A stretch of 64,000 nt of DNA from PALSA-1316 sp964499365 (GTDB lineage Bacteria; Nitrospirota; Thermodesulfovibrionia; Thermodesulfovibrionales; UBA6898), in NCBI GenBank assembly GCA_964499365.1, contig CAZCKU010000016.1, positions 1 to 64,000 of the forward strand, written 5' to 3'. Made by a program: the position numbers and the translations under genes. Shown piece after piece: positions 16,344 through 25,723 of this stretch (positions are counted from its first letter, which is position 1; the number at the start of each line of letters is the position of its first letter). The notes beneath the pieces are model-generated. The model was not told the origin of the DNA and searched no databases. It was given only the letters and a program-made list of their open reading frames with translations.

Positions 16344-17552
16344 ATGGCAGACTTTTATCAGACAGGCATTGTTACGACCCTGCACAGGCTTGGCAAACCT
16401 TCATTGGAAAGAATAGAGGCGGAACTTACCGGGTATTCAAAGGCAAGACCTGTTGCCCTTGTCCTTCCAGCGTTATATTCGGAGTTTGAAGGAGTGGCGA
16501 TGCCTAAGATCATTGAAGAGCTTGCAAAGGTAAAATATGTAAACAAAATTATACTGGTCCTTGCAAAGGCGTCAGAGAAGGACTTCTTGAAGGTCAGGGA
16601 ACTCATGTCTCCCATTCCCTATGATGTCAGGATAATCCACAATGACGGAAAAAGGATAAAGGAAATATATGACACATTCAGCAGGAATGAACTTAACCCC
16701 GGACAGGACGGGAAGGGACGGTCTGCTTGGCTGGCCTACGGTTATGTCATTGCCGATGGTGTTTGTGATGTTATAGCACTGCATGATTGCGACATACTTA
16801 CATACAGCAGGGAAATGCTGGCAAGGCTATGCTACCCGGTAGTAAACCCTAATCTCGATTATGTGTTCTGCAAGGGGTTTTATAGCAGGGTTACCGACAA
16901 GATGCACGGAAGGGTAACGAGACTGCTCATAACCCCTTTGGTGAGGTGCCTACGGACTCTGACTGAAGATCACCCCTTTTTGGTATTTCTTGACAGCTTC
17001 AGGTACCCTCTCGCCGGAGAGTTCTGCATGACAACTGACATGGCAAGGGTCAACAGGATACCATGGGACTGGGGGCTTGAGGTGGGAGCCCTTGCAGAGG
17101 TTTACAGGAATTACTCACCCAGAAGAATTTGCCAGGCGGATATTATGGATACTTACGAGCACAAGCATCAGATACTATCGGCCGACGACCCGGCGAAAGG
17201 GCTGATGAAGATGACTGTTGATATATGCAAGTCGATATTCAGGACCCTGGCCTCGGAAGGGGTCGTTTTCTCAGATGGTTTCTTCAAAACACTTCAGGTG
17301 GCATATCTCAGAATGGCGGAAGACACAATAATGAAATTTGAAGCGGATGCTGCCATAAACGGCTTGACCTTCGACAGGCATGAAGAGGCAAAGGCAGTAG
17401 AGGCATTTACAAAAGGAATAGATATGGCAGCCCAGGTATTTTTTGAAAACCCCATGGGCTCAGCCCTTATTCCAAACTGGAACAGGGTGACGTCAGCAAT
17501 CCCAGGGATATTGGATATGTTAAAGAAGGCCGTTGATGAGGACAACAGGTGA
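16344..17552 (+). CDS. gpgS: Glucosyl-3-phosphoglycerate synthase (GT81)
   Basis: A 402-residue enzyme that transfers glucose from a nucleotide sugar to 3-phosphoglycerate, giving glucosyl-3-phosphoglycerate, the first step of glucosylglycerate synthesis. The opening ADFYQTGIVTTLHRL is characteristic of this family. ALVLPALYSEFEG forms the sugar-nucleotide fold, ALHDCDILTYS carries the DxD-like metal motif, and YPLAGEFCM and WGLEVGALAEVY form the acceptor region. AGGAGA lies about 9 bp upstream of the ATG. The matching phosphatase is the MPGP-family protein at 12183. Confidence 0.85.
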   Translation: MADFYQTGIVTTLHRLGKPSLERIEAELTGYSKARPVALVLPALYSEFEGVAMPKIIEELAKVKYVNKIILVLAKASEKDFLKVRELMSPIPYDVRIIHNDGKRIKEIYDTFSRNELNPGQDGKGRSAWLAYGYVIADGVCDVIALHDCDILTYSREMLARLCYPVVNPNLDYVFCKGFYSRVTDKMHGRVTRLLITPLVRCLRTLTEDHPFLVFLDSFRYPLAGEFCMTTDMARVNRIPWDWGLEVGALAEVYRNYSPRRICQADIMDTYEHKHQILSADDPAKGLMKMTVDICKSIFRTLASEGVVFSDGFFKTLQVAYLRMAEDTIMKFEADAAINGLTFDRHEEAKAVEAFTKGIDMAAQVFFENPMGSALIPNWNRVTSAIPGILDMLKKAVDEDNR

Positions 17553-17685
17553 AGATTACTATCCCTATTTATGGGGCTCACGCGACGCAGGCTGTAAACA
17601 CACAGCCTTGTTGCCGAGAGAGGACATCATGGAAATAGGAACGAAGAATAAATGAGTATAATCATTATTATTTGGAGAGAGGCAA

Positions 17686-18261
17686 ATGTTAATGACCGCC
17701 GCTTTCAGTAGACTGGTTGTAATCCTGCTTTTGCAAATATTACTTTCAGGTTGCGAAAAACCTCCGACCGATGCTGTAATTAAGGCTGAGAGACTGACTC
17801 AGGAAGCAAAAAAGGCCGAAGCTGAAGTCTATGCTAAAGGTATCTTTGCAAAGACAGAAAAGACATTAAAGAAGACAAAAGAACACATTGCCGTAAAAGA
17901 GTATAAGAAAGCCAAGGAATCTGCCATGGAAGCATCCCAGTTAGCACAGGAATCTATAATGATTGCGAAAGCTGAAAAGGTAAGATTGAAAGAAGACGCC
18001 GAACTCATGGAGCAGGAAATTGAAGGCTTGCTGGGTGAACTGCAGACTTACAATGAAAAGCGAAGCGGCAAACCATCAAAAGGCAAAACCAGAGGACTTC
18101 AATCAATGCTAAGTCAGTTTCAATCCGACCTGTCTTCAGCTAGAGGCAAACTTCAGACACAAGAGATCATGCAGGCACACAGCCAGTTGAAACTTCTCAG
18201 AGATAATATTGTTCTATTCAAGGAATCAATGTCTCATAAAAGGGGTAAAACGAAAAGGTAA
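17686..18261 (+). CDS. DUF4398-like lipoprotein with long coiled coil
   Basis: A 191-residue exported protein with lipobox LLSGC at about residues 19-23 after a hydrophobic signal. The rest is Ala/Lys/Glu-rich and almost wholly helical (AERLTQEAKKAEAEVYAKGIF, KKAKESAMEASQLAQES), as in DUF4398 proteins. It is predicted to be membrane-anchored on the periplasmic side. GGAGAGAGG precedes the ATG, and it ends 3 bp before the antiporter gene, suggesting joint expression. Function unknown; it may sense or stabilise the envelope. Confidence 0.65.
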   Translation: MLMTAAFSRLVVILLLQILLSGCEKPPTDAVIKAERLTQEAKKAEAEVYAKGIFAKTEKTLKKTKEHIAVKEYKKAKESAMEASQLAQESIMIAKAEKVRLKEDAELMEQEIEGLLGELQTYNEKRSGKPSKGKTRGLQSMLSQFQSDLSSARGKLQTQEIMQAHSQLKLLRDNIVLFKESMSHKRGKTKR

Positions 18262-18264
18262 TAC

Positions 18265-19461
18265 ATGGAAATTGCTCTCGTCTTTCTTATTGCCGGCTCA
18301 ATAATTCTTATCGGATTCACGGGCGTTATTGTATTTGAAAGGAGCCGGGTGCCTGATGTACTCATGCTTTTAGGTGTGGGTATACTTCTTGGGCCGGGAC
18401 TGAAGCTAGTTGAGCCATCGACGCTTGCTCATTTCGCTGAATATTTCGGCCTGTTTGCGCTAATGATTATCCTCTTTGAGGGGGGTATGGATATTGATAT
18501 CGACAGGCTGCTAAAGGAGTTTGGAGCAGCCTCTCTACTGGTCCTTATATCATTTATTCTTTCGAGTCTTTCAATTGCGGCTTATATGCATTTTATTCAG
18601 GGCTGGGAAATAATGAAAAGTCTCCTGTTGGGAACAATCCTGGGCTGCACCAGCGCGGCTATCGTTATACCGATAATTGGCAAAATGTCTTTGCAATCGG
18701 GAGTCAAGACTCTCCTTTCAATAGAATCTGCGCTTAGCGATGTTCTGGCCGTGGTTTTTACCATCTCACTGATAGAATTTATAAAACTCGAAAACATCGG
18801 GATGCAGGCCCCCTTCAGGGCCGTTGCAAGCTCCTTTTCTATTGCCCTCGTTTCCGGAATTTCGGCTGGCCTTCTTTGGCTGAAGGTGCTGGACTATTTT
18901 AGCGGGCGCAAATATTCATACATGACCACTCTTGCCGCCATGTTGATTGTTTTTGCAGTAGTTGACTTTCTGGGGGGGAGCGGGCCGATAGCCATATTGC
19001 TCTTCGGCATAATACTGGGCAATAAACATGACCTGACAAAGATCCTTAAGCTGAAAGTAAATTCTCTCGTTGATGAAACCATTAAGTTTTTTCATTGTGA
19101 GATGACATTTTTTATAAGGACATTCTTTTTTGTCTATATGGGAATGATGATCACCTTTAATTCTGTAAGCTTACAGTTCGTCACTATTTCTGTCGCATTG
19201 GTGCTTATAATTATTTTAATGAGGGTAATAAGTTCAGTCGTCATCGGCTCGCTATTTCAGGAAAAAAAAGACCACATGTTAATTATGATGACAATGCTTC
19301 CCCGAGGTCTCGCTTCGGCTGTCCTCGCTACTATGCCTGTCGCTGCAAATATCAAAGGAACCGAAACATTTTTGGAATATACATTCGCCATAATTGTTCT
19401 GACAAATATAATTATGTCCATAGGTGTATTTATATTTGAAAAAAAACAGGGCGTAAGCTAG
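18265..19461 (+). CDS. Cation:proton antiporter (CPA family)
   Basis: A 398-residue polytopic membrane protein with about 11-12 helices and no cytoplasmic regulatory domain. The helix LMIILFEGGMDIDIDRLL is the CPA signature following the first conserved segment, LGCTSAAIVIPII corresponds to the unwound helix region, and ESALSDVLAVVF contains the Ser/Asp positions typical of cation binding in the NhaP/CPA group. It would exchange Na+ or K+ for H+ and so help reset ion balance after osmotic shock. Confidence 0.82.
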   Translation: MEIALVFLIAGSIILIGFTGVIVFERSRVPDVLMLLGVGILLGPGLKLVEPSTLAHFAEYFGLFALMIILFEGGMDIDIDRLLKEFGAASLLVLISFILSSLSIAAYMHFIQGWEIMKSLLLGTILGCTSAAIVIPIIGKMSLQSGVKTLLSIESALSDVLAVVFTISLIEFIKLENIGMQAPFRAVASSFSIALVSGISAGLLWLKVLDYFSGRKYSYMTTLAAMLIVFAVVDFLGGSGPIAILLFGIILGNKHDLTKILKLKVNSLVDETIKFFHCEMTFFIRTFFFVYMGMMITFNSVSLQFVTISVALVLIIILMRVISSVVIGSLFQEKKDHMLIMMTMLPRGLASAVLATMPVAANIKGTETFLEYTFAIIVLTNIIMSIGVFIFEKKQGVS

Positions 19462-19659
19462 GAGCTGTATTCATGAAAACATGTCAGTCCGATTAAAACA
19501 GCGGCACGGGACACAGCCGCACTTAATTATTCTTCACCTCTATGCCGCCTGGGTTTGGAGGGAGCAGGGATATTGTTGTCGCATCTTTTTGCGGGCGAGA
19601 CACCCCTAATTTAAAGGACTGCAGGAAGTCAAACAAAGATTAACGCTTTGGAGGAATTT

Positions 19660-20703
19660 GTGGATATACTGATGATGAGACTAATTATTCCAATAGGCGC
19701 AGCTCTATTAGTGGCAGCTGTATTGCTTGTGTTGCGCGCCATTTCGTTCAGGCTTCTGCAAAAATGGGCTAAAAAAACAACCTCAAGAATCGACGATATC
19801 ATAGTATCGGCTCTAAGAGCTCCTTCCGTCTACTGGTGTCTCGCTATCGGACTCTACATAGGAGCAGAGGTTTCGAATATTCCAAGACAATACGTCTTTT
19901 ATTTCAGCAAGTCGATTCACATTATTATTATACTCTCGATAACCATTGCAACAGCAAACCTAATCGGCAATATTTTCAGAAATTATGTCCAGAGCTCTGC
20001 CCTCCCTTTGCCTACGACCGGTCTAGCCTATGGAACTATAAAGAGTACTATCTTCATAATGGGGTTTCTGATAATCCTGAGCACTCTTGGCATATCAATA
20101 ACGCCACTTATCACGGCTCTAGGGGTGGGAGGTCTTGCGGTTGCACTTGCACTAAAAGACACATTGTCAAACTTTTTTTCCGGAATGCATATTCTTATGG
20201 AAAAGTCGATCAGGGTCGGAGATTTTATAAAACTTCAAACAGGAGAGGAAGGCTACGTTGACGATATTACCTGGAGGACGACAAGAGTAAGAAGGCTGCC
20301 CAATAACATGGTTGTGGTTCCCAACAGCATATTGGCACAGAGCGTTGTAACGAATTATTACCTGCCCGAAAAGAGCATGTCTTTATTGATACCCATAGGG
20401 GTAAGTTATTCTTCCGATCCGGAACAGATAGAGAAGCTCCTGGTCGAGGAAGCAAAAAAAGCAGTTGGAGAGATTCCGGGACTGCTTGGAAAACCAGAGC
20501 CATTTGTGAGATTCATCCCGGGATTTGGGGAGAGTTCACTTGATTTTACCCTGGTATGCCAGATCAGGGAGTTTGTCGACCAGTACCTTGCACAGCATGA
20601 ACTGAGGAAAAGGATTTTCAGGAGATTTAGGGAAGACGGTATAGAGATACCGTTCCCCCACAGGACAGTCTATCTCAGGGAGGAAAAGCAATGGAAGAAA
20701 TAG
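19660..20703 (+). CDS. MscS-family mechanosensitive channel
   Basis: A 347-residue channel. The GTG at 19660 is chosen because GGAGG ends 5 bp before it; a TTG four codons upstream overlaps that box. N-terminal helices lead to the pore helix LGVGGLAVALALKDTLSNFFSG near residue 170, the Gly/Ala-rich TM3 of MscS, followed by the beta domain (VGDFIKLQTGEEGYVDDITWRTTRVRRLPNN) and C-terminal cage domain. MscS channels open under membrane tension and release solutes on sudden dilution, matching an island that builds up solutes. Confidence 0.88.
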   Translation: MDILMMRLIIPIGAALLVAAVLLVLRAISFRLLQKWAKKTTSRIDDIIVSALRAPSVYWCLAIGLYIGAEVSNIPRQYVFYFSKSIHIIIILSITIATANLIGNIFRNYVQSSALPLPTTGLAYGTIKSTIFIMGFLIILSTLGISITPLITALGVGGLAVALALKDTLSNFFSGMHILMEKSIRVGDFIKLQTGEEGYVDDITWRTTRVRRLPNNMVVVPNSILAQSVVTNYYLPEKSMSLLIPIGVSYSSDPEQIEKLLVEEAKKAVGEIPGLLGKPEPFVRFIPGFGESSLDFTLVCQIREFVDQYLAQHELRKRIFRRFREDGIEIPFPHRTVYLREEKQWKK

Positions 20704-21359
20704 CAAGGCCCTTTGAGTTCAGGCAGTGCATCAGTATCCTGAAGGCAACAGGCAGAAAGGCGAAAAGCCTTCGGGAACTCAGGGATATCATATCTGAAGT
20801 GAATGAGGCGTCCATTTTTCATCATACCTACCAGTACTTTTTGAAAGGGCATGTCCATGAATACACCAATGACTTTGCCCACTGGGCAGGCGAAAGCCTG
20901 GAAGAGCGCGCACTGTCAGAGCATCTTTCGAACATAGACCCCTATGATTTCATAAGTATCGGCGACATGAGGGATGAGCTTCTCCGTGTAATCGACGGCT
21001 ATCTGGACCTTTTCCCCGAGCCGAGGGAGGCGATGCCCGGAGACGAATTCTACTTCAACCAGACTATCACCTTTGTTTTCCCTACAGGCATCCGGGCACA
21101 AAATCTCGCAGAGTTCCTTATGGCCATCAAGTTTGTTGATGCTATCTCCATTTACTATCACTTTTATGATGCGAGAACGCGGCTCGGCAATGGCGCCGAT
21201 GACTTTTCTGCGTGGATAACTAATGTCTTTGGGAAGCAGGATCTTGCTGAACAGATCAAGTCTATTGACCCGTTCATGCACACGATCGAGGGCATACGGA
21301 CACACCTCATCGAAGCCGTGGAGGCGGAGGTGCGGAAGGATATGGAGGTGATGGCATGA
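20691..21359 (+). CDS. DUF5752-family protein
   Basis: A 222-residue soluble protein built of two similar halves: FRQCISILKATGRKAKSLRELRD...FHHTYQYFLKGH and the later LAEFLMAIKFVDAISIYYHFYDARTRL. Each is followed by a segment ending in SIDP or NIDP plus a helix. This agrees with DUF5752, found next to trehalose-type glycosyltransferases. It overlaps the MscS gene by 13 bp and the TreT-like gene by ATGA, so it is embedded in the operon. Biochemical role unknown; a regulatory or accessory function for the next gene is a reasonable guess. Confidence 0.65.
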   Translation: MEEIARPFEFRQCISILKATGRKAKSLRELRDIISEVNEASIFHHTYQYFLKGHVHEYTNDFAHWAGESLEERALSEHLSNIDPYDFISIGDMRDELLRVIDGYLDLFPEPREAMPGDEFYFNQTITFVFPTGIRAQNLAEFLMAIKFVDAISIYYHFYDARTRLGNGADDFSAWITNVFGKQDLAEQIKSIDPFMHTIEGIRTHLIEAVEAEVRKDMEVMA

Positions 21360-22567
21360 TTGCGCGATACGTCGGCATTGTTCCCCCTGGCGACCTGCTG
21401 GTTCTGCAGAAGCTGGGAGAGAAACTGAGGGACAAAACCTTTCTGCATATAAACTCAACCCGTGCCGGAGGCGGAGTGGCGGAGATACTGCAAAGAATGA
21501 TACCGATCATGCAGGAACTCGGAATCGGCGCGCGTTGGGAAGTGATTGAGGGAGACGATGGTTTTTATGACATGACCAAGAAGGTCCATAATGCGCTGCA
21601 GGGAAATATGGAGCATATTACACCAAAAATGTGGGACCATCATTATGAGATCAACAGAATAAATGCGGGAAAACTGGACCTTGAGGCTGATGCGGTCCTT
21701 ATCCACGATCCCCAGCCCGCCCCTCTCATTGAGTTCAGGAAATCGGGCGTATGGATCTGGCGCTGCCATATCGACGTATCCAATCCGGTCCTCGAGGTAT
21801 GCAATTATCTCAGCCGCTATTGCAGGAAGTATGACGCTGCCATTTTTTCTGTAGCCAAATTTACACGGGCAATGGGCATTGATGAATTCATTATTCCGCC
21901 TTCCATTGATCCACTTGGCGACAAGAACAGGGAATTGACGGATGAGAATATCAAAGAAACGCTGGATAAGTACCATATACCTTCAGACAGACCGCTCCTC
22001 CTCCAGGTGTCCCGGTTCGACAGGTTTAAGGACCCGCTCGGTGTTATCAGTGCCTACAGAATGGTAAAAAAATATAATGATTGCATCCTTGTCCTTGCCG
22101 GAAGTCCGGCAGCAGATGACCCTGAAGGAGAGATCGTCCTTAAAGAAGTTCAGGATTATGCCTCTGATGACCCGGATATACATATCCTGCTGCTTCCTCC
22201 TTTCAGCGACATCGACATCAATGCCCTGCAAAGGGCTGCGACTGTTGTCCTTCAGAAGTCTCTCAAGGAGGGATTCGGCCTTACCGTATCCGAGGCCATG
22301 TGGAAGGGACGGCCGGTTATAGGGGGCGCTACTGGCGGCATACCGCTTCAGATCATTGATGGAATCACCGGATTTCTTGTCCACTCCTCAGATGGTGCGG
22401 CCTTCCGGATACGCCAGTTACTGAACAACCCCGAAATGGCAGAGAGGATGGGCGAAAAGGGAAAGGAGCATGTGAGGAATAACTTTTTAATAACGAGGCA
22501 GATAAGGGACTATCTGTCTGTATGGTATGCCATGGAGAACAGGGGTAAAAGCGTGCTGGAGCTATAA
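21356..22567 (+). CDS. treT: Trehalose glycosyltransferring synthase-like GT4 enzyme
   Basis: A 403-residue GT-B glycosyltransferase. The N-terminal HINSTRAGGGVAEILQRMIP is the hallmark of TreT, which makes trehalose from a sugar nucleotide and glucose. The C-terminal domain has LLLQVSRFDRFKDPLGVI, LAGSPAADDPEG and the nucleotide-sugar site EGFGLTVSEAMWKGRPVIGG. Related GT4 enzymes make mannosylglucosylglycerate, which would also suit a cell with GpgS, so the acceptor could be glucosylglycerate rather than glucose. It overlaps the DUF5752 gene by four bases. Confidence 0.75.
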   Translation: MIARYVGIVPPGDLLVLQKLGEKLRDKTFLHINSTRAGGGVAEILQRMIPIMQELGIGARWEVIEGDDGFYDMTKKVHNALQGNMEHITPKMWDHHYEINRINAGKLDLEADAVLIHDPQPAPLIEFRKSGVWIWRCHIDVSNPVLEVCNYLSRYCRKYDAAIFSVAKFTRAMGIDEFIIPPSIDPLGDKNRELTDENIKETLDKYHIPSDRPLLLQVSRFDRFKDPLGVISAYRMVKKYNDCILVLAGSPAADDPEGEIVLKEVQDYASDDPDIHILLLPPFSDIDINALQRAATVVLQKSLKEGFGLTVSEAMWKGRPVIGGATGGIPLQIIDGITGFLVHSSDGAAFRIRQLLNNPEMAERMGEKGKEHVRNNFLITRQIRDYLSVWYAMENRGKSVLEL

Positions 22568-22569
22568 AT

Positions 22570-24810
22570 ATGAAAATAACCATCAGGCTTATAGTTGCTC
22601 TATGCATAGTTATTGGTTTAGTTGCGATCGGCTTTTCATTTTTTCAGGTCCGAACCGAGAAGGGCAGGCTTGAGAAAGACATGGAACGGAGAGCTGCAGT
22701 TCTGGCCGAGAGTCTGCAGGAATCGGTGAAACCACTGGTGCTGTCCAAGTCACTTACCAAACTTGGCCGCCTGGTGGAGCGCTTCGGAAACCGTGAACGA
22801 CTCAAGGGCGTGGCTATCTACGACGTGCAGGGGAATGTCCTCGCATTAACCCCCGGCCTTGCTCCCAGGATTCCTCAACCATTACCTCTTGCGATAAATT
22901 CCGCTGCGGACAGTGCGCCCGCTGACAGTCTTCTTACGATTGACGGCAAAAAAATGTATCTCTACTCTCTTCCATTTCTTGAAGACGACACCATTGTTGG
23001 CACATTGGTGCTCATTAATGATGCTTCATTCATTAGTATAAGGCTCAATGAGATATGGAGGTATAATCTTCTCCGCTCTCTGACATTGTCGGTACTGATT
23101 GCCGTGATTACACTGCTGGTAATCAGGTGGAGCATCACAGGCCCTATAGCACAAATAGCAATGTGGATGAGGGAGTTGCGGACGGAGAAGGGATGTATAG
23201 ATCAGCCGGTAGTTATTTCGAGAGGCGATGTGCTTGCACCACTTATTTCCGAGGCCACACATCTGGCAAAAAGTCTTGCGATGGCGCGTGCGCGGGCTGA
23301 CGAGGCGGGCAGATTACGCCTCAAGGGCGAAGCTCTCTGGACAGAACAGATGCTTAAAGAACACATGCGTGCTGAGCTTGGCGGCAAGAGGCTATTCCTG
23401 GTGTCAAATCGAGAGCCCTATATGCACATTAAAGAGGGAACTGAAATTAAGTGTATTGTCCCTGCCGGCGGCCTTGTTACTGCATTAGACCCTGTAATGC
23501 GTGCCTGCGATGGGATTTGGGTGGCGCATGGTAGTGGAGAGTCGGACAGGGAAATCGTTGATGCCAATGATAAATTGCGTGTGCCTCCTGACCAGCCGGC
23601 TTATACGCTGAAAAGGGTATGGCTTTCCAAAGAAGAAGAGGATGGTTACTATTATGGGTTTTCGAACGAAGGAATGTGGCCGCTCTGCCATATTACCCAT
23701 ACACGGCCTGTATTTCGCCTTGATGATTGGCTTCATTACCAACGGGTGAATGATAAGTTTGCCGAGGCGGTGCTGAAAGAAATCGCCGAGGAGGAATCAC
23801 CCCTCGTTCTGATCCAGGACTACCACCTTGCTCTTCTTCCGCTACTGATCAAAAAAAGACGGCCGGATGCTCGAGTAGCGCTCTTCTGGCACATCCCATG
23901 GCCTAACCCGGAGGCCTACGGCATTTGTCCGTGGCAGCAGGAAATTCTTATGGGGATGCTGGGAGCAGACATAATTGGTTTCCATATTCAATTTCACTGT
24001 AATAATTTTCTTGACACTGTAGACCGTTTTCTTGAATCAAAGATTGACTGGGAACAGTTTTCTGTCGAACGCGGAGGACAGATAACTTTTGTCAAACCAT
24101 TTCCTATCAGTGTTGACTTTGAAAGTCCGGTATTACATGGTGCTAAAGGGTCTCAGGGTAAGGAACCGACAAAAGAACAGCTGCTTAAAGAGATTGGAGT
24201 CCAGACGCAATATCTGGGGGTTGGAGTAGACCGCATTGACTATACGAAAGGCATCATCGAACGCTTCAGGGCAATAGAGCGGTTTCTCGAGAAATATCCG
24301 GAATTTATTGGTAAGTTTACCTTCGTAGAACTCGGAGCGCCAAGCCGCACGCACATTAAAAGATATCACGACCTCGTTTCGGAAGTTGTGGAGACTGCGG
24401 ACAGGATAAACTGGCGTTTTCAGATCAAAGGCTGGAAACCGATAGTATTTCTCAAGGCGCATCACAGCCATGAGAAGATCGTCCCATTTTATAAAGCAGC
24501 CGATATCTGCTTGGTCACCTCACTTCATGACGGCATGAACCTTGTCGCTAAAGAATTCGTGGCGAGCCGGGATGATGAGAATGGCGTATTGATACTCAGT
24601 CAGTTCGCAGGCGCGTCACGAGAGCTTACAGATGCAATTATAATCAACCCATATGATATAGAAGGCATGGCCGATGCTATCAGGCTTTCCCTTGCTATGG
24701 ATTCACATGAAAAAACCGAAAGAATGAGTCGTATGCGAGATGAGGTAAGAGAACATAATATTTATCGCTGGGCCGGGAACCTGATCACCGCGCTCGCCCG
24801 GCTGAGGTAG
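22570..24810 (+). CDS. otsA: Membrane sensor-HAMP-trehalose-6-phosphate synthase fusion
   Basis: A 746-residue protein, whereas ordinary OtsA is about 460-480. Residues 5-25 form a first membrane helix, 26-165 an extracytoplasmic sensor-like domain (KGVAIYDVQGNVLAL resembles a sensory fold), about 168-187 a second helix (LTLSVLIAVITLLVI), and 188-240 a HAMP-like signal relay followed by a helical linker. From about 272 to the end lies a complete GT20 domain: LFLVSNREPY, IPAGGLVTAL-like VPAGGLVTAL, QDYHLALLP, FWHIPWPNPE, GVDRIDYTKGI and SLHDGMNLVAKEFVA. It makes trehalose-6-phosphate from a glucose nucleotide and glucose-6-phosphate. The architecture suggests direct control of synthesis by an external signal. 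Confidence 0.85.
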   Translation: MKITIRLIVALCIVIGLVAIGFSFFQVRTEKGRLEKDMERRAAVLAESLQESVKPLVLSKSLTKLGRLVERFGNRERLKGVAIYDVQGNVLALTPGLAPRIPQPLPLAINSAADSAPADSLLTIDGKKMYLYSLPFLEDDTIVGTLVLINDASFISIRLNEIWRYNLLRSLTLSVLIAVITLLVIRWSITGPIAQIAMWMRELRTEKGCIDQPVVISRGDVLAPLISEATHLAKSLAMARARADEAGRLRLKGEALWTEQMLKEHMRAELGGKRLFLVSNREPYMHIKEGTEIKCIVPAGGLVTALDPVMRACDGIWVAHGSGESDREIVDANDKLRVPPDQPAYTLKRVWLSKEEEDGYYYGFSNEGMWPLCHITHTRPVFRLDDWLHYQRVNDKFAEAVLKEIAEEESPLVLIQDYHLALLPLLIKKRRPDARVALFWHIPWPNPEAYGICPWQQEILMGMLGADIIGFHIQFHCNNFLDTVDRFLESKIDWEQFSVERGGQITFVKPFPISVDFESPVLHGAKGSQGKEPTKEQLLKEIGVQTQYLGVGVDRIDYTKGIIERFRAIERFLEKYPEFIGKFTFVELGAPSRTHIKRYHDLVSEVVETADRINWRFQIKGWKPIVFLKAHHSHEKIVPFYKAADICLVTSLHDGMNLVAKEFVASRDDENGVLILSQFAGASRELTDAIIINPYDIEGMADAIRLSLAMDSHEKTERMSRMRDEVREHNIYRWAGNLITALARLR

Positions 24811-24812
24811 CG

Positions 24813-25646
24813 ATGGATAGACCGGGGCCTGATTATTTATTTAAGAACAGTGTAATGAATGACCTGAAAAAGTCCGGAAGGATTGCTCTTTTTCTCGACT
24901 TCGACGGCACTCTCGTTCCGATTCAGGAAGACCCGGCACAGTGCATTATTTCATCACGCAATAAAAGTCAACTTGAAGAAATTGCAGCCTCCGGCAGGTG
25001 CTATGTCTTCATCCTCAGCGGCAGGTCATTATCCGATATTAAGAAAAAAGTAGGAATTCGCGGTATTTACTATGGCGGCAATCATGGATTAGTGATTTCC
25101 GGGCCTGACATTGAATATATTCATCCCGGCGTAGTTTTTGCCAAACCGACGATTGACAGTATTCGAAGAAAAATTGAAAATGAAGTCAGAGATATTGAAG
25201 GCGCATGGATAGAAAGAAAAAAATTTACCTTTACCCTGCATTACCGCGCAGCAGGAAAGGGAGATATAAAGGCTGTGAAGAAAATGTTCTATGATGCAGT
25301 GTCGGGATTCTCAGGAAGACTTCCCTTGCTGGTCATAAAAGGGAAAAAAGTCCTTGAACTGTCTCCGGATTTATCATGGAACAAAGGCTCGGCTGCCCAA
25401 TGGCTTTTAAAACAATTCGTGCATAAATGTACGCCGATTTATGTGGGGGACGATATCACAGATGAGAGTGTATTCAGAACCTTTAACAGTAAGGGTATTA
25501 CAGTAAAAGTCGGAAGGTCAAAAAATAGCGCTGCCCAATATTATCTCAAGGAACAAAGAGAAGTCACGATGTTTCTGCAGCATGTTCTAGATGCTGTGAA
25601 GCCCGAGCTTACAGGAGGCGGCTCCTACTGCAAAAAAAAGTCTTAG
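24813..25646 (+). CDS. otsB: Trehalose-6-phosphate phosphatase
   Basis: A 277-residue HAD-superfamily phosphatase that completes the OtsAB route. Motif I is FLDFDGTLVPI near residue 29, then FILSGRSL, YYGGNHGL and GDDITDES near residue 210 with the catalytic acidic residues. It follows otsA by 2 bp. Its last residues (CKKKS) and stop codon run into the remnant of a second ClC gene that starts in another frame at about 25634, so the natural C-terminus may have been altered by that junction. Confidence 0.88.
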   Translation: MDRPGPDYLFKNSVMNDLKKSGRIALFLDFDGTLVPIQEDPAQCIISSRNKSQLEEIAASGRCYVFILSGRSLSDIKKKVGIRGIYYGGNHGLVISGPDIEYIHPGVVFAKPTIDSIRRKIENEVRDIEGAWIERKKFTFTLHYRAAGKGDIKAVKKMFYDAVSGFSGRLPLLVIKGKKVLELSPDLSWNKGSAAQWLLKQFVHKCTPIYVGDDITDESVFRTFNSKGITVKVGRSKNSAAQYYLKEQREVTMFLQHVLDAVKPELTGGGSYCKKKS

Positions 25647-25717
25647 AAGAATCCTTACTTTTTGTTGGTATCCTCAAATGTCTTTTCCTTTCGACATGCA
25701 TGCTTATGTGGAAATAA
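25634..25717 (+). pseudogene. 5' remnant of a second ClC gene
   Basis: In the frame KK-VLEESLLFVGILKCLFLSTCM, ended by TAA at 25715-25717, the DNA matches the beginning of the ClC protein at 10756 (RRVLEESVLFISILKWLLLATSV). About two thirds of the aligned residues are identical. It begins inside the last codons of otsB. The coding frame breaks off just before the opposite-strand yihY gene. The continuation is found at 26905. Confidence 0.75.
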
Positions 25718-25723
25718 GAAGGC

